Origin: Planctomycetaceae bacterium
GTDB lineage: Bacteria; Planctomycetota; Planctomycetia; Pirellulales; Pirellulaceae
DNA: 8,864 nt
NCBI GenBank assembly: GCA_024642765.1
Contig: JAHEAM010000140.1
Span: 1-8,864 of the forward strand
Reading direction: 5' to 3'
Every line of letters starts with the position of its first letter. Position 1 is the stretch's first letter. A program made the translations under genes and the position numbers. Shown in pieces: positions 7,778 through 8,864 of the stretch. The notes under the pieces were generated by a model, which was given only the letters and a program-made list of their open reading frames with translations, had not been told where the DNA came from and made no database searches.

Positions 7778-8020
7778 CTAGACCAAACGAGACGTCGAGT
7801 GGTCGATGCTAGCGGGCAGGTTTGGGCTTGATACGAGTGATTTAGCGAGTGAATCATCCAGTCGAAAGCTGGAGCAAGTAGAATCGGCCGTTCTGGCGCT
7901 ATCTTCGGCTCCGTCGTGGAAACCGTGGTTAGTGCCAAAACGGCCAACCCAAAAAACAAGGATGGAACACATGCAGGTCGCTATTAGAAGAGAGTGCTCA
8001 CAGGGAGTCACACTCCACAT
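7778..8020 (-). CDS. Doubtful small ORF, possible 80-residue single-pass membrane peptide
   Basis: An ATG-initiated 80-codon frame lies in the same direction as its neighbours. Residues about 9-27 (HSLLIATCMCSILVFWVGR) are hydrophobic enough for one membrane helix or an export signal; the rest is polar and resembles no family I recognise. GGAG precedes the ATG by only 2 nt, which is too close for good initiation. Another minus-strand frame over the same DNA also encodes a hydrophobic start from a TTG, which weakens the case for either. It may be random. If real, it would be an orphan small membrane protein upstream of the coiled-coil gene. Confidence 0.22.
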   Translation of the reverse strand: MWSVTPCEHSLLIATCMCSILVFWVGRFGTNHGFHDGAEDSARTADSTCSSFRLDDSLAKSLVSSPNLPASIDHSTSRLV

Positions 8021-8111
8021 CGCTCCAATTTCAAATTGAAAATGCTTAGAGCTCCAAACGGCTACTCAATACCTCGCTTGAAATGGCTTTCGATTTCGTC
8101 GTCCGTCTGGA

Positions 8112-8864
8112 CTAAGCGACTCGGCGTTGATCGCCTTTGGTGACTTGCATGATCTCGACCATACGGTTGACGACCGTCTCGATCTCACTGTGAGTCAATT
8201 CTGGAAAGATCGGCAGGCTCAACACTTCATTCGCCAATTTTTCTGTAACCGGCAAGGAGCCTTTATCGTAACCGAGATTTGCGAAGCAGACTTGGCGATG
8301 CAACGGGATCGGATAGTAGATTTCAGATCCGATTTTGGCGTCGGCCAACTTTTGTCGAACTGCGTCACGCTGACCGCCAGGAATTCGAACCGTAAACTGA
8401 TTCCAAACGTGACCCGATTGAGCGTTGGCCAAGGGGTAAACAATTGAGTTATTCAAGCCGGCCTTTTGCATTAATGATTGATAGTAACTAGCGTTCTCAG
8501 CTCGTTTGTTTGACCAACTATTTAAGTATTGAATCTTAACGTTCAACAGGGAGGCTTGAATTGTATCCAAGCGACTGTTGAGCCCAATTTCTTGGTGGTG
8601 ATAACGCGGGCGCATTCCATGATTGGCCAGCAGTCGAATTCGGTCGGATAAATCAGCATCGTTCGTGGTGATGATACCAGCATCGCCGAAGCCACCGAGG
8701 TTTTTTGTTGGGTAAAAACTGAAGCAGCCAACGTGTCCAATGCCGCCGGCAATTCGGCCTTTGTAACTGGCACCAATTGATTGAGCGCAATCTTCAACAA
8801 CGAACAATCCATTGGCATTTGCGATTTGCATGATCGCGTCCATGTCGGCACACTGCCCAAACAA
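8112..8864 (-). CDS. DegT/DnrJ/EryC1/StrS family PLP-dependent sugar aminotransferase, N-terminus beyond the window
   Basis: The last 250 residues of a fold-type I aminotransferase end at TAG 8112. About 120-130 N-terminal residues, including part of the cofactor pocket, lie beyond the right edge; the codon at 8864 is TTG inside the gene, not a real start. Visible family marks, numbered from the edge, are VVEDCAQSIGA (22-32, with the acidic residue that contacts the PLP pyridine nitrogen), CFSFYPTKNLGGFGDAG (47-63, with Lys54 as the Schiff-base lysine), NHGMRPRYHH, and GLNSRLDTIQASLLNVK. The C-terminal part has YYPIPLHRQ and LSLPIFPELT. These enzymes transfer an amino group from glutamate to a keto-sugar nucleotide for O-antigen, capsule or glycan synthesis. 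The sequence resembles the WbpE-like branch (3-amino sugars), but the exact substrate cannot be read here. No glycan gene lies downstream in the window; partners may lie to the right. Confidence 0.93.
   Translation of the reverse strand: MFGQCADMDAIMQIANANGLFVVEDCAQSIGASYKGRIAGGIGHVGCFSFYPTKNLGGFGDAGIITTNDADLSDRIRLLANHGMRPRYHHQEIGLNSRLDTIQASLLNVKIQYLNSWSNKRAENASYYQSLMQKAGLNNSIVYPLANAQSGHVWNQFTVRIPGGQRDAVRQKLADAKIGSEIYYPIPLHRQVCFANLGYDKGSLPVTEKLANEVLSLPIFPELTHSEIETVVNRMVEIMQVTKGDQRRVA

Larger units (their letters stand above)
7667..8111. other. 445-bp intergenic gap between the aminotransferase and pseudo-ATPase genes
   Basis: No known gene is recognised here. It holds the 5' leader of the coiled-coil protein, a doubtful 80-codon minus-strand ORF (7778-8020), an AT-rich palindrome TTTCAA-A-TTGAAA at 8029-8041, and an 8-bp direct repeat AATTTACC at 7752-7759 and 7771-7778, spaced 19 bp start to start. 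No convincing terminator follows the aminotransferase stop at 8112, and no textbook -35/-10 pair stands out. A promoter for the downstream gene is expected here but was not located. Confidence 0.6.

Noticed and set aside
7774..7959. A 61-codon minus-strand frame with a signal-peptide-like start (LFFGLAVLALTTVST-like).
   Set aside because: It needs a TTG start with no RBS and competes with another open frame on the same DNA.
7806..8039. A 77-codon plus-strand frame in the long gap.
   Set aside because: It has no convincing RBS, runs against all neighbours and overlaps the minus-strand frames.

Overview
This 8.9 kb stretch most likely comes from a planctomycete, probably a Pirellulales-like member (inference). 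The clues are a secreted subtilase with an N-terminal LEAR-N-LLA element resembling the planctomycete extracellular-protein motif, DUF4332-type helix-hairpin-helix domains fused to a YhaN-like coiled-coil protein, and GC content that looks close to 50 percent by eye. No tRNA, rRNA, CRISPR array, insertion sequence or phage gene was seen.

All convincing genes lie on the minus strand, so transcription runs right to left. From the right edge: (1) 8112-8864, the C-terminal two thirds of a PLP-dependent DegT/DnrJ/EryC1/StrS sugar aminotransferase, cut by the window edge. (2) 7667-8111, a 445-bp gap holding only a doubtful 80-codon ORF and short AT-rich palindromes. (3) 4037-7666, a 1209-residue protein that looks like a YhaN/Rad50/SMC-type ATPase whose Walker A, signature, Walker B and H-loop positions have all decayed, followed by a proline-rich spacer and two DUF4332-like domains separated by an Arg/Ser/Asn/Asp-rich linker. 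(4) 3884-4036, a 153-bp spacer with two hairpins, one of them terminator-like. (5) 2537-3883, an MgtE-type Mg2+ transporter with N domain, CBS pair and membrane domain, carrying a variant of the usual Gly-Gly-Asn-x-Gly-x-Gln motif. (6) 1-2418, a large secreted S8 protease with an intact Asp/His/Ser triad, Ig-like domains and the start of a P-domain, running off the left edge.

The genes do not form one obvious pathway: a surface-glycan enzyme, a putative nucleic-acid-associated pseudo-ATPase, a magnesium transporter and an exported protease. The shared strand and lack of clear promoters leave co-transcription of neighbours possible, but the hairpin at 3925-3950 argues for a transcript boundary or a controlled leader between the pseudo-ATPase and mgtE. 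The most unusual item is the pseudo-ATPase.
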